In this document: positions 1-8,132 of the stretch, piece after piece
How the letters are laid out: every line of letters starts with the position of its first letter
Numbering within the stretch: the first letter of the stretch is position 1
Assembly (NCBI GenBank): GCA_964470455.1
Contig: CAYYCX010000084.1
Location: 1-18,675 of the forward strand
Direction of reading: 5' to 3'
Source: JAWXBM01 sp964470455
GTDB lineage: Bacteria; Pseudomonadota; Gammaproteobacteria; Xanthomonadales; SZUA-36
Length of the DNA: 18,675 nucleotides
Notes under the pieces: model-generated
Seen by the model: the letters and a program-made list of their open reading frames with translations, nothing else
The model's database searches: none
Told to the model about the DNA's origin: nothing
Program-made: the position numbers and the translations under genes

Positions 1-607
1 ACTCGAAGTGGATGTGGCAGGTCATGTGCGAGTCGATGGGGTTGAAACTGGCCTGGTCCCAGATGTAGGTGAAGTTGAAGGTGAAGCCATCCACCTCACG
101 CGGCTCTTCGAGCTCCCGCGGCGCATCGTAGCCACCGTAGGCGTCGAGAAAGAAAATACCATCTTCGGCCAGGCCCTCGTACACCACGCGAAAATATTGC
201 AGCAAAGCTGCCCGTTCGCGGAACAGCCAGTAACTGAAGTTCATCGCCAGCACGATATCGGCCTGGCCGGCATCGACATCCAGCACACTGGCTTCGATCA
301 GTTCCAGGCGTTGCTGCTGTTCCAGGCTCAGGGTTGCCGCATTGTGTTGCCTGCCCCATTCCAGCACCTCGTTGTCGATGTCGATGGCTACGGCGTAATG
401 GTAGGTGTCACGGCGCACCCACTCACAGGCAGCCAACGCCGTGCCGCAGAAATCCTCGCGTAGCACTTCCGCCGGACGGTTCCGCAATTCGTTCCAGGTA
501 TCCAGGATAAAGCTGATTTCGGTTTCCGCATCCTGCACCGAGAGTTGGTACAGTTCGTGGCGGTCGGCCGATTCGGCCATGGTTTTTCTGCTGCGCAATA
601 AGCCCAT
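1..607 (-). CDS. Class I SAM-dependent methyltransferase, partial (C-terminus beyond left edge)
   Basis: I translated this by hand from the minus strand; about 202 residues are open to the left edge with no stop. The fold is that of a class I (Rossmann) S-adenosylmethionine methyltransferase. An acidic/glycine motif I is present as REDFCGTALAACEWV, followed by an acidic strand end VAIDIDNEVLEWG (motif II) and the conserved-looking stretches ADIVLAMNFSYWLF and GIFFLDAYGGYDA. The substrate cannot be told; I recall this as a conserved but uncharacterised bacterial family. Two in-frame ATGs are possible, at 607 and 580. I use 607 because it leaves only 25 bases after ispG, but neither has a strong Shine-Dalgarno. 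Tight spacing suggests cotranscription as the last visible gene of the ispG operon. Family call is firm, start and function are not. Confidence 0.8.
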   Translation of the reverse strand, partial: MGLLRSRKTMAESADRHELYQLSVQDAETEISFILDTWNELRNRPAEVLREDFCGTALAACEWVRRDTYHYAVAIDIDNEVLEWGRQHNAATLSLEQQQRLELIEASVLDVDAGQADIVLAMNFSYWLFRERAALLQYFRVVYEGLAEDGIFFLDAYGGYDAPRELEEPREVDGFTFNFTYIWDQASFNPIDSHMTCHIHFE

Positions 608-632
608 TAAGGTGGAGTCCGGCTGGTTGGGG

Positions 633-1868
633 TCAGGATTCGGGAATGAATCGCGGGTAATGCTGGTGCACGTACTGCTCGATGATTTGCAGGAAATCCT
701 GGCTGAGGTTCTCGCCTCGCAAGGTGACGCTTTTTTCGCCGTCGACGAACACCGGTGCCACCGGCGCCTCGCCGGTACCTGGCAGGCTGATGCCGATATT
801 GGCATGGCGGCTTTCGCCCGGGCCGTTGACGACGCAACCCATCACCGCCAGGGTGAGGTTTTCCACCCCCTGGTACTGAGTGCGCCATTCCGGCATGCGT
901 TGCCGCACAAAACCCTGCACATCCCGCGCCAGGGCCTGGAAAAACGTGCTGGTGGTACGACCGCAACCCGGGCAGGCGGTGACCATGGGCGCGAAAGCGC
1001 GCAAGCCCATGCTTTGCAGCAATTCCTGCGCCACGATCACTTCGTCGGTGCGCGACTGCTCCGGTTCCGGCGTCAGGGAGATGCGGATGGTGTCGCCGAT
1101 ACCCTCCTGCAGCAACACCGCCAGCGCCGCCGTCGACGACACGATGCCCTTGCTGCCCATGCCGGCCTCGGTGAGCCCGAGGTGCAGCGCGTAATCACAG
1201 CGCTGGCCCAGCGACCGGTACACCGCGATAAGGTCCTGCACATTGCTGACTTTGCAGGAAAGAATGATGTGGTCGCGCGGCAGCCCCAGTTGCTCCGCCT
1301 GTTCCGCGCTGTCCAGGGCCGAACGGATCAGTGCCTCGCGCATCACGGCCTGCGCATCCTGCGGCGCGGCGCTGGCCGCATTCTCGTCCATCAGGCGCGC
1401 CAGCAGGGACTGGTCCAGGCTGCCCCAGTTGACGCCGATTCGAACCGGCTTGTCATGCCGGACGGCCAGTTCGATGATGGTGGCGAACTGGTCATCCCGT
1501 TTGCGGCCAAAGCCTACATTGCCCGGGTTGATTCGGTACTTCGCGAGGATTTCAGCGCATTCGGGAACAGCGGTGAGCAGCTGGTGGCCGTTGTAGTGAA
1601 AGTCCCCAACGATCGGCACATCGCAGGACATCATGTCCAGGCGCCGGGCAATTTCAGGAACCGCCTTTGCAGCTTCAAGTGTATTGACGGTAATCCGCAC
1701 CACCTCGGAACCGGCACGGGCCAATTCGGCAATCTGGTTGGCGGTGGACCTGGCATCGGCCGTGTCGGTGTTGGTCATGGACTGCACCACCACCGGGTGA
1801 TCTCCGCCCACCAGCACTTTGCCGATTCGAACAGTTGGAGTGCTTCTGCGCACGGCCGGCATATTCAT
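633..1868 (-). CDS. ispG: IspG (GcpE), 4-hydroxy-3-methylbut-2-enyl diphosphate synthase
   Basis: IspG carries out the penultimate step of the MEP isoprenoid pathway, reductively opening MEcPP to HMBPP with a [4Fe-4S] cluster in the cytosol. The 411-residue product has the N-terminal TIM-barrel signature (VVVQSMTNTDTAD near 26-38; RITVN near 58-62). The cluster ligands are C299 and C302 in ACPGCGRTT, then C345 and E352 in GCVVNGPGE. The C345-E352 spacing equals that of E. coli C305/E312. It is about 40 residues longer than E. coli IspG (372). The PMVTACPGCGRTTSTFF form is one I associate with Xanthomonas- and betaproteobacteria-type enzymes. ATG at 1868 lies 10 bases after the pgsA stop, with no clear Shine-Dalgarno, so translation is probably coupled. 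In many gammaproteobacteria ispG neighbours rodZ; here it is in a DNA-repair/phospholipid operon. Confidence 0.97.
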   Translation of the reverse strand: MNMPAVRRSTPTVRIGKVLVGGDHPVVVQSMTNTDTADARSTANQIAELARAGSEVVRITVNTLEAAKAVPEIARRLDMMSCDVPIVGDFHYNGHQLLTAVPECAEILAKYRINPGNVGFGRKRDDQFATIIELAVRHDKPVRIGVNWGSLDQSLLARLMDENAASAAPQDAQAVMREALIRSALDSAEQAEQLGLPRDHIILSCKVSNVQDLIAVYRSLGQRCDYALHLGLTEAGMGSKGIVSSTAALAVLLQEGIGDTIRISLTPEPEQSRTDEVIVAQELLQSMGLRAFAPMVTACPGCGRTTSTFFQALARDVQGFVRQRMPEWRTQYQGVENLTLAVMGCVVNGPGESRHANIGISLPGTGEAPVAPVFVDGEKSVTLRGENLSQDFLQIIEQYVHQHYPRFIPES

Positions 1869-1878
1869 GAACGTGGCA

Positions 1879-2514
1879 TCAGTCCCGCGGTGGTTGGGTC
1901 ATTGATTCGGCAGCGGCGTTGAAACCGGATTCCGTCATCGGCTGGTGGTGCTTTTCGTTGCTCATCGCCGGCCATGCGGAAGTCAGGTAGGTCCACATGG
2001 ACCACAAGGTCAGCGCGGCGGAGATGTACAGCAGCAGTTCACCGATCCGGGCGATCGGCAGGAACCAGATATTGTCGTGGTACAGCAGGAAACCGATGGC
2101 TGTCATCTGGAATCCGGTTTTCAGTTTTCCGGGCCAGCCCACTTTGACCAGGTTGCGCTCGCCGATTTCGGACATCCATTCCCGCAGGGCCGATATGGTG
2201 ATTTCGCGCCCGACGATGATGGCGGAGGCAATTGCGAACACGGCTTCGTAATGTTCCTGGCGCTGTACCAGCAGGATCAGCGCGGTGGCCACCATGATCT
2301 TGTCGGCCACGGGGTCGAGAAACTGGCCGAAGCGCGACATCTGCCCCTGGCTGCGGGCGATATAGCCATCGGCCCAGTCCGTGAAGGCGGCCGCGACAAA
2401 GACCACCACGCACGCCAGGTTTGACCAGTGATAAGGCACGTAGAACAGGATGACCAGCACCGGGACCAGCGCAATGCGCACCAGGGTCAGCATGGTTGGC
2501 AGGGTCAGGGTCAT
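1879..2514 (-). CDS. pgsA: PgsA, CDP-diacylglycerol-glycerol-3-phosphate 3-phosphatidyltransferase
   Basis: PgsA makes phosphatidylglycerol phosphate from CDP-diacylglycerol and glycerol-3-phosphate, the committed step to phosphatidylglycerol and cardiolipin, in the inner membrane. The 211-residue product carries the CDP-alcohol phosphatidyltransferase motif D-x2-D-G-x2-A-R-x8-G-x3-D-x3-D complete: D46, D49, G50, A53, R54, G63, D67, D71. Hydrophobic segments flank it (about 8-27, 32-45, 74-83, 92-101, 137-146 and 158-176), as expected for this polytopic enzyme. E. coli PgsA has 182 residues; the excess is a polar C-terminal tail after about 183 (SNEKHHQPMTES) of unknown use. ATG at 2514 is preceded by GGAAG four bases upstream. 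It lies 100 bases after uvrC, the usual uvrC-pgsA order in gammaproteobacteria, and 10 bases before ispG. Confidence 0.96.
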   Translation of the reverse strand: MTLTLPTMLTLVRIALVPVLVILFYVPYHWSNLACVVVFVAAAFTDWADGYIARSQGQMSRFGQFLDPVADKIMVATALILLVQRQEHYEAVFAIASAIIVGREITISALREWMSEIGERNLVKVGWPGKLKTGFQMTAIGFLLYHDNIWFLPIARIGELLLYISAALTLWSMWTYLTSAWPAMSNEKHHQPMTESGFNAAAESMTQPPRD

Positions 2515-2614
2515 ACGGCTTCCACCAGGAGGAACGAACTGCGGGTATTATCGCAGAGTGCCGGGGCTAAATCACAGTGGCTTTGTGTCCCATGCACCCT
2601 TGGTTCAAAACGAC

Positions 2615-4420
2615 TCAGTGCAGCGCGCGGTAAATCTGTTCCGCCAGTTGCTGGTTGATGCCGGGTACGCTGGACAACTCCTCGATTCCGGCACGCCTGA
2701 CGCCCTGCAACCCGCCGAAATGGCTAAGCAGGCCCTTGCGCCGTTTGGGCCCGACGCCCGGAATGTTTTCCAGTCCGGATCTGGAAACAGCCTTGCTGCG
2801 GCGCCCGCGATGCCCGGTGATGGCAAAGCGATGCGCCTCGTCACGGATCTGCTGAACCAGGTGCGAGGCCGCCGAGCCCGGGCCCGGAAACAATGACGGC
2901 AGCGGTGGCGGGCGCACCCATTCCTCGTGGCCGGCGCGGCGTGTGGGGCCCTTGGCAATGCCGATCATCGGCAGGTTGCTGACGCCCAGGCCGGCCAGCA
3001 CTTCGATGGCCTGTTTCAGCTGGCCCTTGCCGCCGTCGATCAGCAGCAGGTCAGGCAATTCACCCTCGCCCTGCTGTACCGGTTCATAGCGCCGTTGCAG
3101 CACCTGGCGCATGGCGGCGTAATCATCACCGGGTGTTATGTCTTTCAGGATGTAGCGTCGGTATCTCGATTTGTCGGCGCCGGCAGATCCAAAAGCCACG
3201 CAGGAACCGACCGTCTGGTTGCCGGAAGTATGCGATATGTCAAAACACTCGATGCGTGCCGGCGGCTCATCGAGGCCCAGCACCTGTTGCAGGTCCTCGA
3301 GTTGCCGCTGGTAACTGGCCTCGCTGGCCAGCCGCAGGCCCAGGGACTGGCGGGCATTCTGTTGTGCCATCAGCAGTATCTGCCGGCGGTCTCCACGTGG
3401 ACTCGGCTGGATTTTGACCTTGCGCCCGGCCATGTCGCTGAACACTTCCTGCAGCAAGGCCTGGTTTTCGACGCTCTCCGACAACACCAGCAAAGGGGGT
3501 GGTAATCGTTCCTGGTAGTACTGTCCAAGGAATGCATCCAGCACTTCGGCTGCGTCGCGTTCCTCGGCATGGCTGGGAAAATGGCTGCGCTGTCCAAGGT
3601 TGCGCCCGGACCTGAATGACACCACCTGCACGCAACTCTTGCCGCGCTCCTGAGCCACGGCGATGAAGTCGATGTCTCCCTCCGCACCCGAAACATACTG
3701 CTGTGCCTGGATTTCCTTGAGGGTACGGATCTGGTCACGCACGCCGGCGGCCAGTTCGTAGTCCTGCCTGGCTGCAGCCTGCTCCATGCGCTTGATGAGT
3801 TTGTCGATGATGTCCTGGTTCTTGCCGCGCAGGAACAGCATGGCATCGCTGACTTGCAGGGCATAATCTTCCTGACTCACCAGGCCTACACACGGAGCTG
3901 TGCAGCGGTGGATCTGGTACTGCAGGCAGGGCCGGCTGCGGTGCGCAAAGTAGCTGTCTTCGCAGTTACGGATGCGAAAAATTTTCTGGATCATGCTGAT
4001 GCTTTCACGCGTGGAGCTGGCCGAAGGATAAGGGCCGAAATATTGCGTGGCGGGATCACGGGCTCCACGGTAAAAGGCGATGCGCGGGTATTCATGGCCG
4101 GTGGTGATGGCAATCCAGGGATAGGATTTGTCGTCTCGAAGCAGGATGTTGTAGCGCGGCTTGTGCGCCTTGATCCATTCGTTCTCCAGCAACAGCGCTT
4201 CGCTTTCGCTGCGCGTCAGCGAAACTTCCATGGACTGGATGCGCGCCACCATGCGCATGATGCGTTCAATCTTGGGGCGGCTGTCGAAATAGCTGCTGAC
4301 GCGCTTGCGCAAGTCCGCTGCTTTGCCCACATACAGCACCTGCCCGGCTTCGTCACGCATCAGGTATACGCCCGGCCGCGTTGGCAAACGTCGCGCATAG
4401 CTCTTGCCGTTGAATTCCAT
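2615..4420 (-). CDS. uvrC: UvrC, excinuclease ABC subunit C
   Basis: UvrC makes the 3' and 5' incisions around damage in UvrABC nucleotide excision repair. From the chosen start the product has 601 residues. It shows the N-terminal GIY-YIG nuclease (PGVYLM, then VLYVGKAADLRKR, about 16-41), and four cysteines C153, C165, C173, C177 with the 12-8-4 spacing of the E. coli [4Fe-4S] site. A UVR/UvrB-binding helix pair follows (about 203-243). The RNase H-like 5' nuclease has D394 (CFDISHTSG), D462 (LLIDGGKGQL) and H530 (RDEAHRFAITGHR), and tandem helix-hairpin-helix motifs close the protein (NIPGVGPKRR; SSVPGINQQ). I chose ATG 4420 because AGGAAG lies 9 bases upstream and its N-terminus matches E. 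coli length. An in-frame GTG at 4447 would add nine residues. The gene follows kdsB and precedes pgsA. Confidence 0.96.
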   Translation of the reverse strand: MEFNGKSYARRLPTRPGVYLMRDEAGQVLYVGKAADLRKRVSSYFDSRPKIERIMRMVARIQSMEVSLTRSESEALLLENEWIKAHKPRYNILLRDDKSYPWIAITTGHEYPRIAFYRGARDPATQYFGPYPSASSTRESISMIQKIFRIRNCEDSYFAHRSRPCLQYQIHRCTAPCVGLVSQEDYALQVSDAMLFLRGKNQDIIDKLIKRMEQAAARQDYELAAGVRDQIRTLKEIQAQQYVSGAEGDIDFIAVAQERGKSCVQVVSFRSGRNLGQRSHFPSHAEERDAAEVLDAFLGQYYQERLPPPLLVLSESVENQALLQEVFSDMAGRKVKIQPSPRGDRRQILLMAQQNARQSLGLRLASEASYQRQLEDLQQVLGLDEPPARIECFDISHTSGNQTVGSCVAFGSAGADKSRYRRYILKDITPGDDYAAMRQVLQRRYEPVQQGEGELPDLLLIDGGKGQLKQAIEVLAGLGVSNLPMIGIAKGPTRRAGHEEWVRPPPLPSLFPGPGSAASHLVQQIRDEAHRFAITGHRGRRSKAVSRSGLENIPGVGPKRRKGLLSHFGGLQGVRRAGIEELSSVPGINQQLAEQIYRALH

Positions 4421-4470
4421 TGGGCCGGACTTCCTGGTCATGATCACGCAACTACCCTGAAATGAATTCC

Positions 4471-5268
4471 CTACTGAAGCCCGTTCTTCAAGATACGCTC
4501 CACCCGCTCGAGGTCTTCAGCTGTATCCACTCCGGCAGGAATGAATTCGCAGGCCTCGGCCATTCGAATACGGCCACCGTTCTCCAGCAGACGCAACTGT
4601 TCCAGCTTTTCACACTGCTCCAGTGGCGTGGAAGCGAGGGTTGTGAAGCGTTGCAGCGCTTCGGCCCGGTAAGCGTACAGGCCCACATGCCGCAGCCAGC
4701 GCATTCCTTGCTGCAGGGCATCTTCCACGCTGCCAAAGTCGCGCGGAAAAGGCACCAGTGAACGGCTGAAATACAGCGCGTTGCCGTTTTGGGCCACGAC
4801 TACCTTCACCACATTCGGATCCTGCGCTTCGTGCGCGTTCTCAATGGGCCAGAACAGGCTGGCCATGCCCGCTCCCGGGTCGGACTGCAACAGCGCGGCT
4901 ACCTGGTCCAGGCAACGGGCCGGCATCAACGGTTCATCACCCTGCAGGTTGACGATGATGGTGTCCGCCGGCCAATGGCGGTGGGCCGCTACTTCAGCAA
5001 TGCGGTCGCTGCCGCTCGGGTGGGTGGGTGAAGTCATCTGCACTGATGCGCCGAATTCCCGCGCATGGCTGGCAATTTGTTCGTCATCGGTGGCAATCAC
5101 GATTTCCCGGGCGGCGCTTTCTCGAGCGCGCTCGTAAACGTGCTGTACCAGCGTTCGCCCGGCCAACCGGGCCAGGGGCTTGCCTGGCAAGCGTTGCGAG
5201 GCCATGCGCGCCGGGATGACGATGCAGTATTCGGGATACGTGGCCGGTGTAGTTCCGGGAAGTGTCAT
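4471..5268 (-). CDS. kdsB: KdsB, CMP-Kdo synthetase
   Basis: KdsB activates Kdo with CTP to CMP-Kdo, the donor for the inner core of lipopolysaccharide; it is cytosolic. The 265 residues contain the nucleotide-binding start VIPARMASQRLPGKPL (18-33), the IATDDEQ strand (58-64), SGSDRIAE (85-92), the metal-binding QGDEP (109-113, D111), ALYFSRSLVPFPRD (164-177), RHVGLYAYR (193-201) and the second metal aspartate in GVDTAEDLERV (D248). E. coli KdsB has 248 residues; the extra length is mostly about 12 residues before the first strand. Its ATG overlaps the lpxK stop as ATGA (5265-5268), a translational-coupling arrangement, and it ends upstream of uvrC. Pairing with lpxK ties Kdo activation to lipid A 4'-phosphorylation. 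KpsU-type paralogues exist for capsule, but the LPS context makes KdsB the sound call. Confidence 0.96.
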   Translation of the reverse strand: MTLPGTTPATYPEYCIVIPARMASQRLPGKPLARLAGRTLVQHVYERARESAAREIVIATDDEQIASHAREFGASVQMTSPTHPSGSDRIAEVAAHRHWPADTIIVNLQGDEPLMPARCLDQVAALLQSDPGAGMASLFWPIENAHEAQDPNVVKVVVAQNGNALYFSRSLVPFPRDFGSVEDALQQGMRWLRHVGLYAYRAEALQRFTTLASTPLEQCEKLEQLRLLENGGRIRMAEACEFIPAGVDTAEDLERVERILKNGLQ

Positions 5269-6302
5269 GGGCTTCGTCCGCTTTGACTGACGGCTTGCAT
5301 CATGCCTTCAACCACGGCCAATTCAAAATTTCCCGGCAGGTGCGCATCCACCGCCAGGTACCAGGCATTCCGCAAATCAAGGCCGCGGCATTTCACGGCG
5401 TCCTTCTCGGTCATGATGATGGGGTAATCGGGGTTGAGCGCGGCGAAATCAACGGGCCGGTAGGCGTGGTGGTCCGGCCGAGCATGCCGGTCGAGTAACA
5501 GCCCGGCCTGTTCCAGCGTGTGGAAAAACCGTTCCGGGTTGGCAATGCCGGCCATGGCGCTGGCCCGGCAACCGCTGAACTGGGACAACCGCCAGGAGAG
5601 TTTCTGGTCGAGCGCGTGCAGCATGCCGGGCACCAGGCTCATTCGCACGACATTCGGCGCATTGACATCCATTGCCGATTCGCCATTGAGCACCACGTAA
5701 TCTACCTGCTGCAGCCGTTGCTGCGGTTCGCGTAATGGACCGGCCGGCAGTTGCAGGCCATTGCCGAAACCACGGCTGGTGTCGATCACGCAGATTTCCA
5801 TGCTGCGCGGCAGCCGGTGATGTTGCAGGCCGTCATCGGCAATCACCACGTCAACGCCCTGGCCGAACAAAGTCCGTGCGGCTGCGCAACGGTCATTGGC
5901 AACGATGACCGGAACGCCGGTGCGCTGCGCCACCAGCAGGGGTTCGTCGCCCACGATGGCGGGATCAGAATCCGCACTCACCCGTTGCAAGCCACGGCTG
6001 ATGCGGCGATAGCCGCGGCTGGCCACGCCAACTTTCAGCCCGGCATCCCGCAGGATGCGGCACAGGCGAATTACCAGCGGCGTCTTGCCGCTGCCGCCCA
6101 CGCTGAGATTGCCAATCACCAGGATGGGGCGACCGGCCAGGTCGCTGGCATTTCTTTGCTTGAGGGCGCGGTCCAGCAGGAATCCGCCACGGTACAGCGG
6201 CACCAGCGCGCGGAGCCACAGAGGAGCAGGTTGGCCGCCGTACCAGATCCGGTTCAGCCAGCGCTCGAGGTCCGCGCGCAGGGTCGAGGGTTTCTTGAGC
6301 AC
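5265..6302 (-). CDS. lpxK: LpxK, tetraacyldisaccharide 4'-kinase
   Basis: LpxK phosphorylates the 4' position of the lipid A disaccharide at the cytoplasmic face of the inner membrane, the sixth step of the Raetz pathway. The 345-residue product has an N-terminal hydrophobic/amphipathic region (about 28-44), a P-loop in ILVIGNLSVGGSGKTP (60-75), VGVASRGYRR, and the IADDGLQHHRL motif holding the conserved catalytic acidic pair. PIIMTEKDAVKCR lies near the C-terminus. It starts with GTG at 6302: a TGA lies in frame only two codons upstream (6306-6308), so no longer N-terminus is possible, and GGAA lies about ten bases upstream. The gene follows msbA, as in most gammaproteobacteria, but the junction carries a 21-bp tandem repeat. 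It overlaps kdsB by four bases. Confidence 0.95.
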   Translation of the reverse strand: MLKKPSTLRADLERWLNRIWYGGQPAPLWLRALVPLYRGGFLLDRALKQRNASDLAGRPILVIGNLSVGGSGKTPLVIRLCRILRDAGLKVGVASRGYRRISRGLQRVSADSDPAIVGDEPLLVAQRTGVPVIVANDRCAAARTLFGQGVDVVIADDGLQHHRLPRSMEICVIDTSRGFGNGLQLPAGPLREPQQRLQQVDYVVLNGESAMDVNAPNVVRMSLVPGMLHALDQKLSWRLSQFSGCRASAMAGIANPERFFHTLEQAGLLLDRHARPDHHAYRPVDFAALNPDYPIIMTEKDAVKCRGLDLRNAWYLAVDAHLPGNFELAVVEGMMQAVSQSGRSP

Positions 6303-6373
6303 GGCTCAGGATTCCGTATGCACGGCTTTGGATTCCGCATGCACGGCTTTGGGTTCCCGGCGCATGGTTCAGG
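6300..6373. repeat. 21-bp tandem repeat, about 3.5 copies, in the msbA-lpxK junction
   Basis: On the plus strand, units start at 6300, 6321 and 6342, each opening with CACGGCT, followed by a partial fourth from 6363 (CATGGTTCAGG). The first two units differ at three positions; the third diverges in its last ten bases. The array fills the whole 66-base gap between the msbA stop and the lpxK GTG and reaches into both gene edges. The period of 21 preserves the reading frame on both strands. Copy-number change by slippage is the simplest origin. Confidence 0.85.
6306..6365 (-). other. Mini-ORF of 19 codons in the repeat between msbA and lpxK
   Basis: Reading minus-strand from ATG 6365 to TGA at 6306-6308 gives MRREPKAVHAESKAVHTES, an imperfect seven-residue repeat. 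The msbA stop, this ATG, its stop and the lpxK GTG all lie in one frame: msbA stop TGA, one codon, ATG, 18 codons, TGA, one codon, GTG. It could act as a coupling leader that carries ribosomes from msbA to lpxK, or it could simply be a non-coding by-product of a repeat whose period is a multiple of three. No Shine-Dalgarno was seen for its ATG, but termination only four bases upstream could permit reinitiation. I see no evidence for a functional peptide. Confidence 0.2.
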
Positions 6374-8132
6374 CACTCCCGTTCCTGCCCGGGCTGAACT
6401 GGGTGTTGTACAGCCCGGCGTAAACCTTACCGTGGGCCAGCAGCTGTTCGTGGGTGCCTGATTCCACCACCCTGCCCTGGTCCAGCACGACTACCTGGTC
6501 AGCGTTTTCGATGGTGGACAGGCGATGGGCAATTACCAGCGTCGTGCGGTGTTTCATCACTTCGGCCAGCGCTTCCTGGATGGCGCGTTCGGATTCATTG
6601 TCCAGCGCTGAAGTGGCCTCATCCAGTATCAGCACCGGCGCATCTTTCAGCAGCGCCCTGGCAATCGCCAGGCGCTGGCGCTGGCCACCTGAAAGCAGAG
6701 TGCCGTTCTCACCCACCTGGGTGTCCAGTTGCTGCGGCAGGCGCTCGATGAATTCCATGGCATGCGCATCCTGCGCGGCTTTCTCGATGGCAGCCTGCGA
6801 GGCTCCGGCGAGTGCGCCATAGGCGATATTGCCGGCCACGCTGTCGTTGAACAGCACGACGTCCTGGCTGACGAGGGCGATCTGCGACCGCAGGCTGTCC
6901 AGCGTGTAATCCTTCAGCTCCACCCCGTCCAGCAGGATATGGCCTTTGCTGTAGGGGTAGAAACGGGGCAGCAGGCCCGCCAGGGTGGTCTTGCCGCTGC
7001 CGGAGTGCCCGACCAGCGCCGTCACGCTGCCGGCCGGAACCTTGAAACTGATGTTCTGCAAAACCGGACGCTCATCACCCGGGTAGCTGAAGCTGACGTC
7101 GACGAATTCGATATCGCCGCGTACCCGATCAACTGCCACCGTCCCCGAGTCCTGCTCCGCCTCGGTGTCCAGAACGCGAAAAATACTGTCGGCCGCGGCT
7201 ATGCCTTTCTGCATCTGCGACTGTACGGTAGTGAGGCGCTTGAGTGGCGGGATGGTGCCCACCATGGCCCAGAACAGCGTGGTAAAGGTACCGGCGGAGA
7301 TGCTTTCCAGCATGCTCGGCCGCGTGGCGATCACCATCAGCAGTACGATGGCCGTTACCGCCGCCACCTGTACCAGTGACGAGCCGGTCAGGTGCGTGGC
7401 CTCCATGCGCATGTGCAGCCGGCGGGTTTTGTCGTTCACCAGGGCGAAGCGGGCGATTTCAGCCAGCTGGCCGCGAAACACCTTGACCACCCGGTGGCCG
7501 CTGACCACTTCCTCGGTGACATGCGAAACATCCGCCATGGAATCCTGGATGCGGTGGCTGATCCGGCGGAACTTGCGGCTGATGACTGTGACCAGCAGGC
7601 CGATCATCGGCACCAGCAGGAGCATCACCAACGTGAGTTTGAGGCTGCTGGTGACCATCACGCCCACCAGGAAAATCACCAGCATGATGTCACGGAAGGC
7701 GGTGACGATGGACTTGGTGGCGGCGTTGGCCACCTGCTCGCTGTTGTAAGCCAGCTTGGAGATCAGTTGCCCGGCGCTGTAGCGGTCAAAGAAAGCAGCG
7801 GGAAGGGACACATAGCGGGTGAACAATTCCAGCCGGAGGTCCGCCACGACTTTCCGGCCCACCCACTCCATGCCGTAGACACCGACAAAGTTGCCGACGA
7901 TGCGGCCAATGCCGATCAGCACGATCACGCCCGCCAGCCACAAACCGAACTCGGAATCCTTGGCCACGAACACCCGGTCAATGAGGGGTTCCATGAACTT
8001 CACGAAGGCGGCCTGCATGGCAGCATCCATACTGACGCCGGCGATTCCCAGCAGGAACATCCAGCCGTAGCGTCGAGTGTAGGACCAAAGACGCAGGTAC
8101 AACTGGGTTGAGGTGCCGGAGTCCCCGCTCAT
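6369..8132 (-). CDS. msbA: MsbA, lipid A export ABC transporter (fused permease-ATPase)
   Basis: MsbA flips core-lipid A across the inner membrane using ATP. The 587-residue half-transporter works as a homodimer; E. coli MsbA has 582. Residues about 20-330 form the type-IV exporter membrane domain, with hydrophobic stretches near 23-45, 64-84, 143-165, 166-184 and 255-290. The ATPase follows with Walker A GHSGSGKT (375-382), the Q-loop in VSQDVVLF (421-428), signature LSGGQ (480-484), Walker B VLILDE (500-505), the D-loop SALD (508-511), and H536 in IAHRLS. Its ATG overlaps the exbD stop as ATGA (8129-8132). The C-terminus adjoins the repeat before lpxK. Specificity cannot be read directly from the motifs; the lpxK-kdsB context supports MsbA over a generic multidrug exporter. 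Confidence 0.94.
   Translation of the reverse strand: MSGDSGTSTQLYLRLWSYTRRYGWMFLLGIAGVSMDAAMQAAFVKFMEPLIDRVFVAKDSEFGLWLAGVIVLIGIGRIVGNFVGVYGMEWVGRKVVADLRLELFTRYVSLPAAFFDRYSAGQLISKLAYNSEQVANAATKSIVTAFRDIMLVIFLVGVMVTSSLKLTLVMLLLVPMIGLLVTVISRKFRRISHRIQDSMADVSHVTEEVVSGHRVVKVFRGQLAEIARFALVNDKTRRLHMRMEATHLTGSSLVQVAAVTAIVLLMVIATRPSMLESISAGTFTTLFWAMVGTIPPLKRLTTVQSQMQKGIAAADSIFRVLDTEAEQDSGTVAVDRVRGDIEFVDVSFSYPGDERPVLQNISFKVPAGSVTALVGHSGSGKTTLAGLLPRFYPYSKGHILLDGVELKDYTLDSLRSQIALVSQDVVLFNDSVAGNIAYGALAGASQAAIEKAAQDAHAMEFIERLPQQLDTQVGENGTLLSGGQRQRLAIARALLKDAPVLILDEATSALDNESERAIQEALAEVMKHRTTLVIAHRLSTIENADQVVVLDQGRVVESGTHEQLLAHGKVYAGLYNTQFSPGRNGSA

Noticed and set aside
405..1922. 505-residue plus-strand open frame opposite ispG and the methyltransferase
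   Set aside because: It is antisense to ispG, which has complete catalytic motifs. High GC and codon bias leave long open antisense frames; its product is low-complexity (His/Gln/Arg-rich) with no domain I know.
2515..2614. Possible pgsA promoter in the 100-base gap after uvrC (TTGAAC and TAATAC-like boxes)
   Set aside because: The boxes are not at workable spacing; a promoter may exist but I cannot support one from sequence.
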